Origin: Caldilineaceae bacterium
Lineage (GTDB): Bacteria; Chloroflexota; Anaerolineae; Caldilineales; Caldilineaceae
Length of the DNA stretch: 64,000 bases
Direction: 5' to 3'
Assembly (NCBI GenBank): GCA_026645575.1
Contig: JAPKMW010000003.1
Coordinates: 205,690-269,689, forward strand
The notes beneath the pieces were generated by a model. That model had not been told where the DNA came from, searched no databases, and saw only the letters and a program-made list of their open reading frames with translations. Within the stretch, counting starts at the first letter, position 1; the number at the start of each line of letters is the position of its first letter. The position numbers were made by a program, and so were the translations under genes. Positions 1 through 8,750 of the stretch are shown here, in pieces.

Positions 1-1
1 C

Positions 2-538
2 AACTTGGGGCGCAAACCCTATATCCCGCTGCACGCCTACTTTTATGAGCTCCACCAACAGGTCGGTTTTCTGCCCATGGGCGAGATCATCTGGCGCAAG
101 GCCAAGGGCGCGAGTGGCAACTGTGCCTGGGGTAGTTGGCAGAGCGCCAAGGCACCCCGGCTGCGCGACCTGCATGAGTATCTGCTGGTCTTTACCAAAG
201 AAAAATTCGCCCGCCCCGACAAAGGCGAATCGGACATTAGCCGTGATGAGTTCATGGCCGCCACTCTCTCCATCTGGGAGATCGGCGCTGAATCGGCCAA
301 GCGGGTGGGCCACCCGGCGCCCTTTCCGGTGGCCCTGGCGGAGCGGGTGATCCGGCTCTATTCGTATGTGGGCGATGTGGTGTTGGATCCCTTCATGGGG
401 TCGGGAACGACAGCGGTGGCAGCGGTGCAAAATCAACGCCATTATGTGGGCTTTGATATTTCTGAAGAATATTGTACACTCGCAACAACCAGGATCAATG
501 CTATTCAATGCCAAAACTCTACGAGTACTTCGGGTTAA
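2..538 (+). CDS. DNA methyltransferase, C-terminal part (5' end outside window)
   Basis: The reading frame is open to the left edge, so the start lies upstream. The visible ~178 residues contain the late half of a beta-class N4-cytosine/N6-adenine methyltransferase. There is a HPAPFP element, then the SAM-binding motif DPFMGSGTT, then a YVGFDI segment. In this class the catalytic (D/N)PPY motif comes first and SAM binding second, so the catalytic motif should lie just outside the window. It would methylate a short DNA site; whether it belongs to a restriction system cannot be seen here. Its last 31 nt overlap the next gene, which suggests co-transcription. Confidence 0.88.
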   Translation, partial: NLGRKPYIPLHAYFYELHQQVGFLPMGEIIWRKAKGASGNCAWGSWQSAKAPRLRDLHEYLLVFTKEKFARPDKGESDISRDEFMAATLSIWEIGAESAKRVGHPAPFPVALAERVIRLYSYVGDVVLDPFMGSGTTAVAAVQNQRHYVGFDISEEYCTLATTRINAIQCQNSTSTSG

Positions 539-813
539 TCGTTTTCTTTTACTCGAATGAGCATGAGCCGATCCATGTTCACGGCAAATATCAGAACACC
601 GAGGGTAAGGCCGAACTGATCATTGCTGAGGGTAAAATTGTAGAAATTCGTTATGCCAATGTGAAAGGGCGTAGACCGCTTGATGCAAACCAATTTCGCG
701 ATTTCCAAGTGGTCGTTGAACACTTTGCTGAGGAGATCATTCAAAGATGGATCGACTACTTTATCTTACACAAAACGGTTCCTTCTCAAACCATCCGGCG
801 GCGGCTCCGCTGA
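508..813 (+). CDS. DUF4160 protein
   Basis: A protein of ~101 residues beginning [20 protein letters not shown], with the YxNEHxPxHxH pattern of DUF4160. The internal ATG at 508 is chosen because the family begins at this MP.. sequence. DUF4160 genes are very often followed by a DUF2442 gene, as here (67-nt overlap), and the pair is widely treated as TA-like without a proven mechanism. The gene overlaps the methyltransferase by 31 nt. Confidence 0.8.
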   Translation: MPKLYEYFGLIVFFYSNEHEPIHVHGKYQNTEGKAELIIAEGKIVEIRYANVKGRRPLDANQFRDFQVVVEHFAEEIIQRWIDYFILHKTVPSQTIRRRLR

Positions 814-1070
814 ACCTTGCCGATGACGAGGTGATCGATATCGAAGAAGCGCAATATATGGAGCGCTACAAGCTAATGCTACGCTTTAGCAATGGCATGA
901 AGCGGGTTGTTGACTTCGAGCCATTTCTCACAACCTCAACCAATCCGTTAATTCGGAAATATCTGAATTTGAGCAACTTTCAAAATTTTGTCCTTGAGTA
1001 TGGAAATTTGCACTGGAACGATTATGATCTATGTTTTCCAGTCGTTGATCTATATGAAGGACACATATAA
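747..1070 (+). CDS. DUF2442 protein, partner of DUF4160
   Basis: 107 residues. The core from about residue 27 (EVIDIEEAQYMERYKLMLRF) followed by G.KRVVDFEPFL and a final LHWN.YDLCFPVVDLY matches the DUF2442 fold: two beta strands, an acidic DF.P turn and a Trp near the end. The first ~25 residues are unusual and are translated inside the DUF4160 gene; a later non-ATG start is possible. With DUF4160 it forms a compact overlapping pair of TA-like layout. Function unproven. Confidence 0.72.
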   Translation: MDRLLYLTQNGSFSNHPAAAPLNLADDEVIDIEEAQYMERYKLMLRFSNGMKRVVDFEPFLTTSTNPLIRKYLNLSNFQNFVLEYGNLHWNDYDLCFPVVDLYEGHI

Positions 1071-1128
1071 AGAAATGAGGATTGTCTAGTGCTTGTTGAT
1101 GCCCAACTTATGAAAACGGAGTTTTCCT

Positions 1129-1509
1129 ATGTTTCCAGTTTTATATGAATACGCTGATAGTTGGCCAACAGAAGGGCCGCTACAAATTAAAGCGCAATTT
1201 GTCCAAGAGATCACGGTAAAACCCGATGATGCGCGACGCACCGCCAATGCTTACTTGGGTCTTGATGTAAGTATGGCCTTGCGGGCCAGCAACCCAATGC
1301 TGATGTTGGGTGGTAAGCGCCCTCTCTGGCGTCTTTTTATTGATCTCCATTGGTATAAGCAGGGCAAAATTGCCACGCTTGGCACTCTAGATGTCGATGC
1401 TCTGAATGATGAAGTCATTCCCTTAGCTAACAACGAAATCGAAAACCTACGGAATAAAGCAAATGACCTTATTGGCCGTCTCGCATCAGCCACAGAAACA
1501 GGAGTCTGA
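1129..1509 (+). CDS. Unknown ~126-residue protein, first gene of C39-like module (copy 1)
   Basis: I do not recognise this family. It is soluble, with no signal peptide or membrane segment. It has a clear Shine-Dalgarno (GGAG, 7 nt before the ATG). A homologue lies at 40457-40849 on the other strand. The two share VLYE, the WP..G.LQI block, a Y/W-rich middle with RP.WR, and D.VDA..D..VIPL near the end. Its last 47 nt are also the start of the next gene. The conserved arrangement suggests a dedicated partner of the C39-like peptidase, possibly substrate, inhibitor or immunity protein (inference). Confidence 0.8.
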   Translation: MFPVLYEYADSWPTEGPLQIKAQFVQEITVKPDDARRTANAYLGLDVSMALRASNPMLMLGGKRPLWRLFIDLHWYKQGKIATLGTLDVDALNDEVIPLANNEIENLRNKANDLIGRLASATETGV

Positions 1510-1936
1510 TTGCTTGGCTGCTTGTAGTGCAATGGTGCTTGATTATCTGCATGTACCGTATACCTATCCTCAACTTCTTCGACTATTACAAATTCAATCA
1601 TTCGGGGCCTGGTTTAGGAATATTCAATTTCTACAGGCGCTGGGTCTCACTGTGTCAGTGGGGTATGGCAACGTCGAAACGCTGGAAATGTATCTGGATG
1701 TGGGCCTACCCATTATTACCTATGTGAATACTGGGTTTCTAACCTCCTACTGGCCGGAAAGTACAAACCATGCTGTGGTAGTCATCGGAATTGAGGATGA
1801 AAATATCTATTTGAATGATCCCTTTTTCCAGGTTGCACCCCAAGTCCTGTCATTAAACGAATTTTTATCGGCCTGGATCGAACAAAAACAGCTATACGCA
1901 ATCATCGGACTCACCACAATCGACACACCGAAATAG
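1463..1936 (+). CDS. C39-like cysteine peptidase domain protein (module copy 1)
   Basis: 157 residues, made almost entirely of a papain-like Peptidase_C39-type domain. The oxyanion Gln and nucleophile Cys lie in KQESDCLAACSAMVLDYL, the general-base His in NHAVVVIGI, and the Asp in YLNDPFF, so the triad is intact. There is no signal peptide, transmembrane region or ABC ATPase, so it is not a bacteriocin exporter and probably acts in the cytoplasm. It starts inside the previous gene and ends 9 nt before the SDR gene. The second copy at 40039-40503 keeps all catalytic residues. Substrate unknown. Confidence 0.82.
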   Translation: MTLLAVSHQPQKQESDCLAACSAMVLDYLHVPYTYPQLLRLLQIQSFGAWFRNIQFLQALGLTVSVGYGNVETLEMYLDVGLPIITYVNTGFLTSYWPESTNHAVVVIGIEDENIYLNDPFFQVAPQVLSLNEFLSAWIEQKQLYAIIGLTTIDTPK

Positions 1937-1945
1937 GAGGAACTC

Positions 1946-2734
1946 ATGGGCGACTACACAGGAAAAACTGTTATTGTTACCGGCGGGGCCAAGGGCATTG
2001 GCCGCGCCATTAGTTTGAGCTTTGCCAAGGCTGGCGCCAATACGGTTTGCGCCGACATTGATCTGAAAGCTGGGGCGGAGATTACTGAACTGGCGCAGGG
2101 CGCCGAGGGCAAGTTGCTCTTTGTCAAGGCCGATGTGAGCCAATCGGCGGAATGCAAAGCACTGGTCGAGCGCACCGTGGCCGAGTTTGGCGGCGTTGAT
2201 ATTCTCTGCAACAACGTGGGCATCCAGCCGACCAGCAGTTACCTGCCGGCCCACGAACTGCCGGAAGAGATGTGGGATCGCATTATCAATGTCAACCTCA
2301 AGAGCCGTTTCTTGATGACCAAATATTGTGTGCCGGAGATGAAGAAACGGGGCGGCGGCGCCATTATCAACACCGCCAGCGTCCAGGGCATCCAGTCAGC
2401 AATGGGCGTGGCGCCATACGCGGCCAGCAAGGGGGGCGATCTCTCGCTTACCCGCCAACTGGCGCTGGAATATGCCAAGGACAACATCCGCGTCCTGGCC
2501 GTCAACCCCGGCACGATTGAGACGCCGTTGGTGGCCGAAGCTGCTGAGGCCATGGGCGAGACCGTGGACAGCCTGCGGGCGCGCTGGGCTGCCTGCCACC
2601 CGCTGGACCGCATTGGGCAACCACAGGAGATCGCCAACGTGGTCCTCTTCCTTGCCAGTGACAAAGCCTCCTTCATGACCGGCTCTTATGTCAATGTCGA
2701 TGGCGGGATGTTGGCGAAAGGCGCGTGGGCCTAG
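1946..2734 (+). CDS. SDR-family NAD(P)-dependent oxidoreductase
   Basis: 262 residues, a classical short-chain dehydrogenase. The nucleotide-binding TGGAKGIG lies near residue 12, the NNVG motif near 89, catalytic Asn117 in INVN, Ser145 in INTASVQG, and Tyr158/Lys162 in YAASK. The C terminus has the usual GSYVNVDGG. An acidic residue after the second beta strand (ADID) favours NAD over NADP. A strong AGGAGG sits 7 nt before the ATG. Likely oxidises a sugar or sugar acid, given the sugar-catabolism genes elsewhere in the window; the substrate cannot be deduced. Confidence 0.93.
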   Translation: MGDYTGKTVIVTGGAKGIGRAISLSFAKAGANTVCADIDLKAGAEITELAQGAEGKLLFVKADVSQSAECKALVERTVAEFGGVDILCNNVGIQPTSSYLPAHELPEEMWDRIINVNLKSRFLMTKYCVPEMKKRGGGAIINTASVQGIQSAMGVAPYAASKGGDLSLTRQLALEYAKDNIRVLAVNPGTIETPLVAEAAEAMGETVDSLRARWAACHPLDRIGQPQEIANVVLFLASDKASFMTGSYVNVDGGMLAKGAWA

Positions 2735-2758
2735 GAATTTTGGATTGCTATCAAGTCT

Positions 2759-2815
2759 GCTCGTAGCCGGTCCGTGACCGGCGTTCAGGTCGCCGGTCAC
2801 GGACCGGCTACGAGC
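2759..2815. terminator. Perfect 25-bp hairpin between convergent genes (repeat family A)
   Basis: Arms 2759-2783 and 2791-2815 pair perfectly around a 7-nt loop. It lies between the 3' ends of the SDR gene (+) and the DUF3037 gene (-), as a bidirectional terminator would, but there is no T-run. The right arm is closely similar to the hairpin at 35794-35850 (shared CACGGAC.GGCTA.GAGCGG), so it belongs to a dispersed repeat family. Confidence 0.75.
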
Positions 2816-2823
2816 GGGTAAAT

Positions 2824-3198
2824 CTAAAATCGCAAATCCAAAATCAATTTGCTCAAGGCGGCGGCTGGGTCTTCACAGAGACCGGAGTGGACGGGTGAAC
2901 TCTGAATAACCGTACTGTGGGGGGCGACAAGCCAGTGAAAGCGTTCGGCGCGATCAAAGTGGGCAAAGGGTCCTTCACCAGCACAGATGCGGGGAATCAA
3001 GTCGAGGTGGTCGCGCACGGTGGCAATTGACAGGTAAGGCGCCAACGCTCGCAGCCGTTCTTCCTCTAGATGGATTTCAGCCGCCAGAAAACGTTTGGTG
3101 CGACAAAAGAGAATAACGCCGGCCTGGATAAACTCGCACCGCTCCACACGTGGCGTCACCTGGATGTAGGCATAATCATACGAGTGCAGCACGGGCAT
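2824..3198 (-). CDS. DUF3037 protein, partner of HipA-like kinase
   Basis: 124 residues with the DUF3037 signature: YDYAYIQVTPRVERCEFIQA near the N terminus, then GVILFC and a late ERFHWLVAP block followed by SPVHSGLC.DP. Genes of this family commonly follow a HipA-like kinase, as here, where the two coding regions overlap by 23 nt. Function is not established; co-occurrence suggests a regulator or substrate of the kinase. A longer solo DUF3037 gene is at 57898-58743. Confidence 0.85.
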   Translation of the reverse strand: MPVLHSYDYAYIQVTPRVERCEFIQAGVILFCRTKRFLAAEIHLEEERLRALAPYLSIATVRDHLDLIPRICAGEGPFAHFDRAERFHWLVAPHSTVIQSSPVHSGLCEDPAAALSKLILDLRF

Positions 3199-3958
3199 TC
3201 ACGGCCTCCTGCACAAAAATATCAGCGGATGCTAGCCGGGCATTCAGATAGGCCAGGTAGCCGGCGCGATGTTCATCGGGGGTGGCAAATTGGCTTTCCG
3301 TGCCCAGCCAACCGCCGGGAATCGCGTCGGTGATCTGCCGCAAGATGGCCTCTGTGAGCAAGGGGCGTAGACGTTCATTAGCTTCTCGCACCTTGCTGGC
3401 CCGCGGTAACAACACATGCTGGCGAATAAAGGCAAAGGGCGAACGGCTACGCTCCAGGTAGTCACTCCAATCGTGATGAAAATAGAGGGCGGCGCCGTGG
3501 TCGATGAGCCAGAGTTCTTCTTGCCAAAGCAACATATTAACATTGCGCGGTGTGCGATCCACATTGGTGACGTAGGCGTCGAACCAAACGATGGCCGAAG
3601 CCAGATCTGCGCTCACCGGTGGTTTTAACAGTGGGTTGTAGGCAAAGGCGCTGGGCAGATAGCGCAATGCCAAATTCAAGCCGCCGCTGGCCTGAATCAA
3701 GTCGCGAATTTCCGGGTGCGGCTCCGAGCGGCCCAAAACCGGGTCGAGTTCGATAAAGACGATCTCCGGTAGGCGCAGCCCCAATACGCGCGCAATTTCG
3801 CCGGCCACCAATTCGGCAATCAACGCCTTTGGCCCTTGCGCCGCCCCCACAAATTTCATAACATACAACTCCCCATCATCGGCTTCTACCACTGCCGGGA
3901 CGGAACCGCCTTCGCGCAAGGGGTGGATATAGCGCGTTGCTGTCACTGTTCTGATCAT
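3176..3958 (-). CDS. HipA-like kinase-fold protein
   Basis: About 260 residues. An N-terminal lobe (VPAVVEADDGELYVMKFVG, with the likely ATP-contacting Lys) is followed by a catalytic segment DAYVTNVDRTPRNVNMLLW and then LWLIDHGAALYFHH, the D..xN and metal-binding D of the HipA-like kinase fold. The start at 3958 (MIRTVTA) is preferred to a codon 12 nt upstream. It is much shorter than true HipA and is paired with DUF3037 rather than HipB. Probably phosphorylates a protein substrate, unknown. Confidence 0.82.
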   Translation of the reverse strand: MIRTVTATRYIHPLREGGSVPAVVEADDGELYVMKFVGAAQGPKALIAELVAGEIARVLGLRLPEIVFIELDPVLGRSEPHPEIRDLIQASGGLNLALRYLPSAFAYNPLLKPPVSADLASAIVWFDAYVTNVDRTPRNVNMLLWQEELWLIDHGAALYFHHDWSDYLERSRSPFAFIRQHVLLPRASKVREANERLRPLLTEAILRQITDAIPGGWLGTESQFATPDEHRAGYLAYLNARLASADIFVQEAVNARAALV

Positions 3959-4025
3959 GCCAAGAACCAATCTTCTTACGAATCACGAATTACAAATTAC
4001 GCAAATAGTAGCGCAGGAGTAACGA

Positions 4026-4556
4026 ATGGACAAGCTTGCACAGGTAAAAATCGCGCCTTTGGTGGTCAATGGTCAATTGATCCGTTTTGTCCAAGCTGAA
4101 TTTACGGATGCACCGGCGCTGCTGGCGGTTATTTTGGCGGCCTATGCTGAATTTTTAGGCAAGCTGGATCCGCCTTCCGGCGCTTTTGCCGAGACCGAAC
4201 AGTCGATTGCGGCAAAGCTGACCAAGGGCGGGGCAATCAAAGCGGTGGTTGATGGCGCAGCGGGCAGCGAATTAATCGGCTGCGTCCTTTACGAACCCCA
4301 AGGTGCTTTTATGTACTTTGGCCGGTTAGCGGTCCTGCCGGCCTGGCGTCGCTTTGGCGTGGCACGTGGGTTGATTGCGGCGGTAGAGGAACAGACTAAA
4401 GGTGCTGGATTGAGCCGGGTGCAAATTGGTGTTCGCCTGGTGCTGCCGGCGCACCAGGCTTATTATGAAGCGCTGGGCTACCAGCTGATTGAATATGCCT
4501 GTCACCCCGGTTTTTCGCAACCCACCTCTGTCACAATGGAGAAACAGGTGGTTTAG
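4026..4556 (+). CDS. GNAT-family N-acetyltransferase
   Basis: 176 residues. The acetyl-CoA binding motif is at RLAVLPAWRRFGVARGLI (about residue 100), with the usual V-shaped strand pair before it (FMYFGRLAVL) and the C-terminal HQAYYEALGYQLIEY strand. The start is supported by AGGAG 6 nt before the ATG. Divergent from the HipA-like gene, with a short AT-rich spacer. Substrate (amine, peptide or small molecule) cannot be predicted. Confidence 0.88.
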   Translation: MDKLAQVKIAPLVVNGQLIRFVQAEFTDAPALLAVILAAYAEFLGKLDPPSGAFAETEQSIAAKLTKGGAIKAVVDGAAGSELIGCVLYEPQGAFMYFGRLAVLPAWRRFGVARGLIAAVEEQTKGAGLSRVQIGVRLVLPAHQAYYEALGYQLIEYACHPGFSQPTSVTMEKQVV

Positions 4557-4580
4557 ACAAGAGCAACGCAAGCGCTGTCG

Positions 4581-4626
4581 GAGCAACAAAAAGGTGTGGC
4601 GTTCAGGCCACACCTTTTTGTTGCTC
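4581..4626. terminator. Bidirectional rho-independent-type terminator
   Basis: A perfect 20-bp stem (4581-4600 with 4607-4626) and a 6-nt loop. The stem ends in A5 on one side and T5 on the other, followed by CTCTTTT. It lies between the GNAT gene (+) and the subtilase gene (-) and can serve both. Confidence 0.85.
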
Positions 4627-4677
4627 TTTTCTTTGACAAATGATTAAGCGATTGGAGGGAATCGCTCAATCACGCTG

Positions 4678-7600
4678 TTACCGGCGCACCATCGGCAAGT
4701 AGAGCTGGTTCTTTGGCCCGACATTGGTGACGCAGCTCTGGCTCACATCAATGTCTTTGGAACCGATCACCACATTCCCATAGTTGTCGGTAATTTCGAC
4801 CCGCATGGTGTGTTGATTATCGGCGCCGCAGAGGTATTGATGGCTGGTCTGCGCCCCAACCGAGATGACATAGGGGCTGCCATCGCCAAAGTCCCACCGG
4901 TATTGCACCGTTTTCGGGAAGAGGGTGTTGGCACTCCGTTGTTGCAAACCATAGGCCACCGCCGCGCTAAATTGCTGCAAGGTGCTGCTGGTCGCCACGG
5001 TGTTGGTAATCTGCACCGTGGTTGGCGCCGGTGCCCAGGTCCAATCCAGGAAGGCGCCGAGCAATTCGCTACGCGTGGTGGGGGTCACACCAAGGCTGGC
5101 GTTAAAGCTGTTGCTCATCCCTTCCAGACCAAAGGTGGCATAGACGCTGCGCCCGGAGTAGATGATGCCGGGTTCTTCCAATGACGGTTGTAGCCGATGG
5201 CCCATGGCGACGGTGCCATTGTAAAGATTGTTTGGCCCTTGGTAATAGAGAAGCGGCGTACTGGTGAAGTTTTTATCAATGCCATTCGGATCTTCCGAGC
5301 CATCGTGGGAGCGATTGTCAATCTCATCCACAAAGGCTTGATTGTCTAATACTTTTGGTACAATCTGGCCGCGGATCTCGCCGCCGGGGTTGGCGGTCGT
5401 GTGGACATTGATATAGAGACCCCCACTAGCCATCTGCTGCACTTCGGTCACAGTCAAGCTCGGTGAGATGACGCCGGAGACGCGCAAGGTATTGGTGACC
5501 AAGCGGGGCAATGTCAAGCCGCCCAGGGTCGCCAGGTTCCGAATGACGGGGCCATTGACGCCCGCTCCCCCAACGTGGATATGCATACCCGTAACGGTAA
5601 TCGGTTGGGTGGTTGAAGGCGTTACTGTGACCCGGAAATCCGTGTAGTTGCTATCAATATCATGGAAGATCGAGAACGAACCTTTGGTTAGCGTCGTGAC
5701 CGGTGTCACTTCCTGCGTGCCGGAGAGCGGACCGGTGGCAGCCACCTGGCGCGGTTTCGTCAGATCCACTACGGTATTGGCAAGGAAGTCCGGAGCATGA
5801 TTGGTCGGGCGAATCAACGCTTGTGGCGTGGCAGCGCCGGAAAGGCTATCCTGAATCCAGTTCGCGCCCAACCGTGCTGAGTAGAAGAAATCTGGATTGC
5901 TTGGATCTGTTACATCATTGTCAATGGTCGCGGCCATATCTTGGCCCATGACAATGACGGAACCGCCGGCATTCAGATATTCCACCAGTTTGTTCATGTC
6001 CAGATCAGCCAATCCGGCGCCACTGACAAAGTTATCTCCAGTGAAATAGACGATGGCACGGTAGGCGCTCAAGGTGGCGGCGCTCGGTAACGCCGTAACC
6101 GTCGGTCGATAGTCCAGTACCGTATAAGTGTACCCCAGTTTTTGGAGCGCATCGATATAGTACCAGCGGTAGTCCGTAGTGGGGAAACCAAAGGAAGCGC
6201 CAGTCGAGCTGAAATCACCATCGATAAGCAATACATCGGCGACCGGTGTGGCCGATATGACGCGCGCCCAAGCCGGCATATGGGCATCGTGTGTAGGGCC
6301 ATCCATGATCACAAAGCCTTGATTATCGCCCATTCCCAGACCGTTTACCGAGTTGAAAGTAACGGCAATTTTTTTGCTTTCTCCCGGATTGAGGCTGAGG
6401 GAAGTCACACTGGCGGTGACGCCGGGTAGAGCTTTGGTTTGGGTTGGTGCAAAACCATTGCCCGTATAGAGCGTACTCAACGTGTAGGTTTCCGCCGCCG
6501 CCGCCACACTCGTCACGGTCACCGTGATTGTCTTTTGTGTGCCAGTGGGGACAAAGCCAAAGCTCAAACTGGGCGGCTCAAGAATGACGCCAGGGTCAGC
6601 CGCTTTTGCCAAATCCAGGCGACCGGCGCCCATGTCAAGTGGCTGAGCCGGTGTTCTGCCATCAGCTTGGTAAACATCCATGTACTTTGAAGTTGACATC
6701 AAGGCCGACTTGATCGCCGCCACTGACCAAGTGGGGTGGATCTGCTGCAAGAGGGCCGCCGCACCGGTAACATGGGGCGCCGCCATCGATGTACCAGATA
6801 CCTGACCATAGCCCAGATGGCGCGCTTCGCCAGTTGCGCCATCTGTATAGCCCTGGGCTAGAATGTTAACACCTGGTGCAGCAATATCAGGCTTTAAAGT
6901 GCCGCCAACACCTGGACCGCGGCTGCTAAAGCCGATGATGCGATCGGGTTTGCTCCCGGATTGAAAGGTATTTTTGGTATCCAGTTGCAGAATAGCAGCA
7001 GCGGCGCCATTCGTATTGTAGTGGCTAATTAGCCGGTCACCATTGGTTTTACCGATAAAGACGGCAGCGATAGTAACTTGGTCAGCATTGGCGCCAGCAC
7101 CCATATTCATAATATCGTCGCCACCGGTAGCATGGTTGTAAACCATAACAAAGGTAGCGCCGGCTTGTTGTGCATTAAAGACCTTCAAACTGAAATCACA
7201 GGAACCGCGGCTAATGAGCGCCGCCTTGCCACTGAAGGCGTCAGCCGGCCAAGCATTACAACCAAGAACGTTAGCCGGATCGACAACACTGCCAGGCAAA
7301 TACGGGAAATCCGTGATGGTGTTGACAGGAAGATTTCCGCCAAAGGATGCAGAGCCAAAAGGCATTGGCGCGATGCTGGGTGTGTTTAGAATACGTACGC
7401 TACCAACGGCTAAGGTTCCGCCGGTTGTGCTGGCGGCGACGTTGATATAGTGGGGTGATGGATGATCGCCGGTCCCCAAGCCAGGGCCAGAATTGCCATT
7501 GGACATCGAGACAAAGATGCCGGCTTTCGTAGCATTGATCAAGGCCGTATCCAATGGGTCAAATTCACCGCCAATGCTGCGGGGACCGCCGCCCCACGAG

Positions 7601-8610
7601 TTGTTGACCACATCGGCGCCATCTTGCACAATATCTTCTAAGGCGGCGATACCTTCGGTGTCGTAAAAGGAACCAATGCCATTGACGCTCTCATAGAAGA
7701 CGCGATAGCTCATCACATAGGCGCGCGGCGCCACACCACTGATCGTGCCGACATTGAACCCATTATAGGTAGCGGTGACAACGCCGCCAGCCGCCGTTGA
7801 GGAGGTGTGCATCCCATGCGACGTGCCGGCGACACCCGGCCACGGGTTCTCATCACCAGCCGCCGGCGGATCCCACGTGCGGAAGTAGGCGCGCGAGGCG
7901 ATGATCTTGCCGTTGTTGTTGGCGGTTAGCCCCAAGCCGTTGGGGCCGTAGCCGGGCGGGTAACTGTAGCCGGCGCCATTCATCATCGGCGCCAGATGGT
8001 GGACGCCGCCATCCATGGAAGCAACCTTGATGCCGGCGCCGCCATTGGCGCGCCCCCCCACGGCATTCCAGAGGATGGGCGCGTTAATCAACGTCGTGCT
8101 AGTGTAAAGCTGCGTATAATGCGGCGTGTCAAAGTAGACATTCTTGACGCCGGGCAATTTGACCAGCGTGCGCAGGGCGTTGGCCTTCGGCGTGGCGCCA
8201 GGATTGACCGCCAAGCCATTGAAGACGATCTGGTAGGTCGCCTCTTCGGTAACGCCGGCCTCGTTGCGGAAGGTAGCCACCGTCGCGTCAGTGAGCGCCG
8301 CCTTCATGTTGCTCACAAAGGTGGCCTGTTCCGCGCGCAACTGGTTGATATACGCCTGCGCAGCGACTGAGTTGGCGTCGAGCTTGCCATTGACAGCCGC
8401 CGCGGTCACATCGGTCAAATAAGCGGCGGCAAGGGGGGGCGTGTCCAATTCAACAATGAGACGAGGCGATTCAGCAGCGGCCTTCTCTGCCGGGGCAGAG
8501 GGACCATCATTGACCACGGGGGGTTGTACTTCGGCATGAGCGATGGGTGTGATCATCATACTGAAGATGACGATCACAGCGATCATGCGCATGACCCGAC
8601 CTTGAAACAT
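4678..8610 (-). CDS. Secreted subtilisin-like serine protease (S8) with PA, CHRD and PKD domains
   Basis: 1310 residues. The start at 8610 has AAAGGAG 8 nt upstream and gives a clean signal peptide (hydrophobic 8-22, AHA cleavage near 26). An I9-like propeptide spans about 48-165. The S8 domain has Asp200 (SMDGG), His265 (TSHGMHTS) and Ser608 (SGTSMAAPH), and a PA domain is inserted at about 445-545. A Rossmann-like ThuA/GATase-type region (790-950) appears to resume at 1090-1195, with a CHRD domain (958-1085) between. A PKD domain follows (1233-1290), and the protein ends NQLYLPMVRR, a tail shared with two other secreted proteins here. Probably an extracellular, surface-attached protein degrader. 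Confidence 0.94.
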   Translation of the reverse strand: MFQGRVMRMIAVIVIFSMMITPIAHAEVQPPVVNDGPSAPAEKAAAESPRLIVELDTPPLAAAYLTDVTAAAVNGKLDANSVAAQAYINQLRAEQATFVSNMKAALTDATVATFRNEAGVTEEATYQIVFNGLAVNPGATPKANALRTLVKLPGVKNVYFDTPHYTQLYTSTTLINAPILWNAVGGRANGGAGIKVASMDGGVHHLAPMMNGAGYSYPPGYGPNGLGLTANNNGKIIASRAYFRTWDPPAAGDENPWPGVAGTSHGMHTSSTAAGGVVTATYNGFNVGTISGVAPRAYVMSYRVFYESVNGIGSFYDTEGIAALEDIVQDGADVVNNSWGGGPRSIGGEFDPLDTALINATKAGIFVSMSNGNSGPGLGTGDHPSPHYINVAASTTGGTLAVGSVRILNTPSIAPMPFGSASFGGNLPVNTITDFPYLPGSVVDPANVLGCNAWPADAFSGKAALISRGSCDFSLKVFNAQQAGATFVMVYNHATGGDDIMNMGAGANADQVTIAAVFIGKTNGDRLISHYNTNGAAAAILQLDTKNTFQSGSKPDRIIGFSSRGPGVGGTLKPDIAAPGVNILAQGYTDGATGEARHLGYGQVSGTSMAAPHVTGAAALLQQIHPTWSVAAIKSALMSTSKYMDVYQADGRTPAQPLDMGAGRLDLAKAADPGVILEPPSLSFGFVPTGTQKTITVTVTSVAAAAETYTLSTLYTGNGFAPTQTKALPGVTASVTSLSLNPGESKKIAVTFNSVNGLGMGDNQGFVIMDGPTHDAHMPAWARVISATPVADVLLIDGDFSSTGASFGFPTTDYRWYYIDALQKLGYTYTVLDYRPTVTALPSAATLSAYRAIVYFTGDNFVSGAGLADLDMNKLVEYLNAGGSVIVMGQDMAATIDNDVTDPSNPDFFYSARLGANWIQDSLSGAATPQALIRPTNHAPDFLANTVVDLTKPRQVAATGPLSGTQEVTPVTTLTKGSFSIFHDIDSNYTDFRVTVTPSTTQPITVTGMHIHVGGAGVNGPVIRNLATLGGLTLPRLVTNTLRVSGVISPSLTVTEVQQMASGGLYINVHTTANPGGEIRGQIVPKVLDNQAFVDEIDNRSHDGSEDPNGIDKNFTSTPLLYYQGPNNLYNGTVAMGHRLQPSLEEPGIIYSGRSVYATFGLEGMSNSFNASLGVTPTTRSELLGAFLDWTWAPAPTTVQITNTVATSSTLQQFSAAVAYGLQQRSANTLFPKTVQYRWDFGDGSPYVISVGAQTSHQYLCGADNQHTMRVEITDNYGNVVIGSKDIDVSQSCVTNVGPKNQLYLPMVRR

Positions 8611-8721
8611 GCGAGCTTCTCCTTTGCGCAATGCACTTTCTGAAGATGATCTTAAAAACAAAAGCTGTTTCTGTTGGGGTGAAATGCAGCCAATACAAAG
8701 GTAGTAAAGACTGTCCTATGT

Positions 8722-8750
8722 TGTATATCACAAAATCGAACAGTTTGCAA
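8722..8750 (-). promoter_or_regulatory. Predicted sigma70-type promoter for the subtilase gene
   Basis: On the minus strand, TTGCAA, a 17-nt spacer and TATACA, with TG one base before the -10 (extended -10). It lies about 112 nt upstream of the subtilase start and inside the 435-nt gap 8611-9045, where the only other structure is the hairpin at 8904-8938. Confidence 0.5.

Noticed and set aside
1463..1936. Bacteriocin-processing C39 peptidase of an ABC exporter
   Set aside because: No ATPase or membrane domain, no double-glycine leader substrate nearby; only the peptidase fold.
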